Part shown: one piece after another, positions 45,461-64,000 of the stretch | Layout of the letters: each line of letters starts with the position of its first letter | How positions within the stretch are numbered: position 1 is the first letter of the stretch | NCBI GenBank assembly: GCA_905250885.1 | Contig: CAJNOQ010000118.1 | Coordinates: 1 to 64,000 of the forward strand | Origin: Didymodactylos carnosus | Taxonomy: Eukaryota > Rotifera > Eurotatoria > Philodinida > Philodinidae | Length of the DNA: 64,000 bases | Direction of reading: 5' to 3' | Program-made: the position numbers and the translations under genes | The notes under the pieces: generated by a model | Told to the model about the DNA's origin: nothing | The model's database searches: none | What the model saw: the letters and a program-made list of their open reading frames with translations, nothing else

Positions 45461-48237
45461 CCTATAGATTTATATCTGAAACGTACCAATTTTCACTTAT
45501 GTCTTGTTCTTGCATACGACGGAAGATGTAACGTAGTACTCGTAAAAGAGAGATATCGACTAGATTCGAACATGCTTGTTTTAATCGTTTAGCATAGATT
45601 TATTTTAGAAAACTATGACACATGCATTGCCCAAGAAAATAAATATCACTACGCGTATCTTAGTGATGATTACGAGAGAATATCAAAGTCAAAATCTGCT
45701 ATTTATAGTTTCACATAAAGGAAAATTTCATTTTGTTTCACCTCGACGAAATATCATGTAGGTAGTTAATATATCTGTGGTAGATCCCGACAAATGGAAT
45801 GTGTTTTAAATATATCTGTCGACAGATTCATATCAATAAAGAAATTTATATTATGGCTAGTTGCCCATTTGTTCTGTAGATGGAAGCTACATCAGATGGA
45901 ATGTGCTATAAGATATTTTTTTCCTGTGATCGTAATCAAATAACTGGTGTAAAATCAGCTCAAATTTTCCGATAATAATGCAGTAAATTGAAGAGTTTTT
46001 TAAAGTATAGTGAGTTTCTTGTTTAGTATAAATCTTTACTATTAGCGTTTAGAACACTGCCAAATATGACGAACAATGTTGTTTATCTATGAAAACGTCA
46101 AGTGAGAGTAGAACATGGTCGAAGGACTCTTTCGTGATATGAATCTGGGATATAGGGAGCGTTTCATCAATATTGATAAACTCAAGAAGCGTTAGCACTC
46201 AAGTCTTTAGTCAACATTTAATTTATTTTACTGTGTGATTTTACAATATTGACTTATGACAACTTTAGAGATGCTAAACTTAAAATCACAGACCACGAAA
46301 CTAAAATAAGCTTAAGTTAAAACGAAGAATTAAGTATACCGAAATACCAAGTCTTAACTAAGATCATCCTCAAAGGTGATATTGAGATTCACAGATGGTA
46401 TGCTAACCCAAAGCCTCCTCGTTCGATTGTACTGGTTTTTTCTCGCTAAAAAGGATTTTTAGCAAGTTTCCAAAGCCCTAAATGACAGCTATACTGGTGA
46501 AAATGTTAGTTTTAGAAAAACTTATCTACATAGGCTAATATCTCCATTCTTGTTACATGATAGTTAAAACTTATAAAAAGAAATATATACAAATTATATA
46601 CAGATCCAATTTCTCAAATATTTTGTATTGAATGAAAGTATTCTGCCTTCTTCTCAAAATCACATGTGGACCTTAGATCTGGCACCATTTACAAGAGTTA
46701 TCCTCTGTTTTAGCCTCTATAAAGCTATCCATCTTGAATTGAAGAGAATGACATGAACGAGTCTAATTTTTGATTTTCATCTCAGTATTTGAGAAGAAAA
46801 GGAATTTCTGTAAAACTACTTTATGAATTTTTTGGTATGCAAGATAAAACATTGGGAAATGTTAAGAAACAAAAATTTCAAAGACCGAGCTTTGCTATGT
46901 CATAACACCGAGTTTTCTAGGACTTGAAATAAAGGAGAAACTTTGTAAATAGTAAGATGTTTTGCCCTTGTATCTGGGGCAACTTTGGAAATTTTGAGCT
47001 CAAACTTTTTGCAGTGAACGTACCTTGACAAGATTAATATTCAAAGAAAATATGATCAAGACTGGACAGTTCTTTTTGCAAATAGATCTCTTAGAGGATT
47101 TTTAAAGCAAAAGACGATGCCGAGATTTCTACAGAAGAGGACGGGACTGATCTATAGAAAAATTTTTCGATGTAGTTTACACGATAAAAAATAAAACTAT
47201 AAAATCTTTATTCGCTCAAAAAAAAATTTATGAGATTGTGGTTTATTGAGATATATGCTGTCTCTGATCGGTAACTGATCTCCGTTACAATTTTCCGTGT
47301 TTTATTCCATTTTTTCTGAGCTTTTTCTTACGGAAAAGGTTTACTGATACTTCTTATGAACTGTAAATGAATAATTATCTATTCTAGTGAAATGCATCTG
47401 AAAAGTAGCATGAATTAACATTGGCAAACGAAATCTTCGGTGAAGAGGTTGAGTCCACACAGCTTTCTCTTCCAGTGGCGCCTCCACTAGTTTTAAGTCA
47501 AGCCTCGCCTTAAGGCACTTTTAGTCTGACTAAAGTGTTTTACTAAGTGATGATGAATGACTAAGTGCGATATTTGTTTTAAGTCACCTTGACACAAATA
47601 GCTTGACACGTCAAAACTCGGTATTTTATACGAAAATTTCAATTAATACAGATATCGTAAAGGAATGTACATCGGTGAGAAAAATTTGAGGAAACAGGAA
47701 TTCTGTTATCTAATAATTACTAGGTGAAATGTCAGCAATTATAAATTATTGTTCACATAGTCAAAAAAGAACACATCGATTTAATTTTGATATCGATTAA
47801 AAATAGTATTTATTTGAATAAAATCTTTTGACTGTACATTTGTATTATAACAAAAGTTAAGAAGATTCAAACGTTGATATGGAGTTAAAATAAATTATTA
47901 TCTGGTGAACAAGTGTACAAAAAAAAAACTAGAGAATTACGCACACGCACTCACTGTTTGAGATCACACATATATCGAATGGTATAAAATATTATGAGAA
48001 AAACAGGAACAGTATCCTGTGTGATATATGAAAAATGAGAGATATCATTTTTTATCAGTAAAATTTTTTATCAAATTGAAAGCGATAAAAAATGACGAAG
48101 AGATCTAAGTTTATCAGAAGGTATTTTTTATACATAAAACATAAAAAAATTGGTATAAGAATTTGCGATTTTGCTCACCGGAAGATTTTCAAATGTAAAT
48201 GAACGGAAGAGTGAGTGTATCAGCATTTTTTTTCTTT
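45461..48237. other. 2.8 kb spacer between dynein 3' end and ankyrin gene
   Basis: No gene found. A short palindrome at 47516-47537 (CACTTTTAGTCTGACTAAAGTG) and scattered A/T runs are present. The right end is the dynein 3' UTR, and the left part, near 45480 with an upstream TTTCAG, is the ankyrin gene 5' region. Confidence 0.45.
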
Positions 48238-63782
<15,545 letters not shown>

Positions 63783-63983
63783 AAAATAAATAACAATGAA
63801 CATTTTTGAAAAACGTTCAACAAGACTAACAAACAAAGTTTGTACTCTCAAATTTATGGCTTTATAATGAATTTCTTGACAAAATGTTATTTTACTATTT
63901 TCGAAATCTAACAACTAGTAGAAATAAGATAATATTTTATTTAGGTGATAATTTAAAATTTGTACATTAAAATAATATTTAGA

Positions 63984-64000
63984 TATTATTATTATTATTA
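63984..64000. repeat. (ATT)n run at the window edge
   Basis: ATTATTATTATTATTA closes the window inside what appears to be a dynein intron beginning upstream of 63782; the next dynein exon is outside. Confidence 0.6.

Overview
The window looks like a gene-rich, AT-rich nuclear segment of a small invertebrate. Introns are mostly 50-90 bp with GT..AG ends. The protein set is clearly animal: an axonemal dynein, a BRM-type remodeler, ARPC4, LSM6, NOP56 and a mitochondrial alternative oxidase. The AT-rich base use, tiny introns, Penelope-type retroelement remnant and splice acceptors just upstream of start codons fit a bdelloid rotifer. That placement is an inference from style and gene content, not a proof. 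No prokaryotic features are present.

Layout. 1-7.1 kb is non-genic and holds a LINE remnant and two small inverted-repeat transposons. 7.2-13.3 kb holds two genes lying head to head: an unrecognised Gln/Pro-rich protein on the minus strand and a SWI/SNF ATPase (SMARCA4/SMARCA2, brm) on the plus strand. 14.9-16.5 kb is HSPBAP1 (JmjC fold, plus). 16.5-21.8 kb is repeat-rich, with a LINE tail followed by three inverted-repeat elements nested inside one another. 21.8-23.1 kb is the alternative oxidase (minus). 23.1-26.1 kb is repeats, including a 1.1 kb foldback element. 26.2-28.1 kb is a cytochrome b561 gene like CYB561D2 (minus), whose long intron carries an antisense Penelope-like fragment ending in a hammerhead-ribozyme-like motif. 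28.8-30.0 kb is ARPC4 (minus). 31.5-33.8 kb is NOP56 and 34.1-34.4 kb is LSM6 (both plus). 35.0-37.1 kb is SLC35E3 (minus). 38.8-45.5 kb is an ankyrin-repeat protein with large introns (minus). From 48.2 kb to the right edge runs the motor part of an axonemal dynein heavy chain, best matched to DNAH7 (minus). Its start lies beyond the window.

Most genes are housekeeping or ciliary genes without a shared pathway: NOP56 (rRNA 2'-O-methylation), LSM6 (mRNA decay and U6 snRNP), BRM (chromatin), ARPC4 (actin branching), and AOX and ADHFE1 (mitochondrial metabolism). The most striking arrangement is an apparently complete, intronless ADHFE1 gene lying in the sense orientation inside a 1.6 kb intron of the dynein gene, with only about 85 and 125 bp between its coding region and the splice sites. 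The other notable theme is the number of foldback or inverted-repeat elements: at least nine, several inside introns.

Exon boundaries below were read by eye from GT/AG sites, reading-frame continuity and remembered family sequences. For SMARCA4-like, HSPBAP1, AOX, ARPC4, NOP56, LSM6, SLC35E3 and CYB561D2-like, the summed exon lengths keep the frame.
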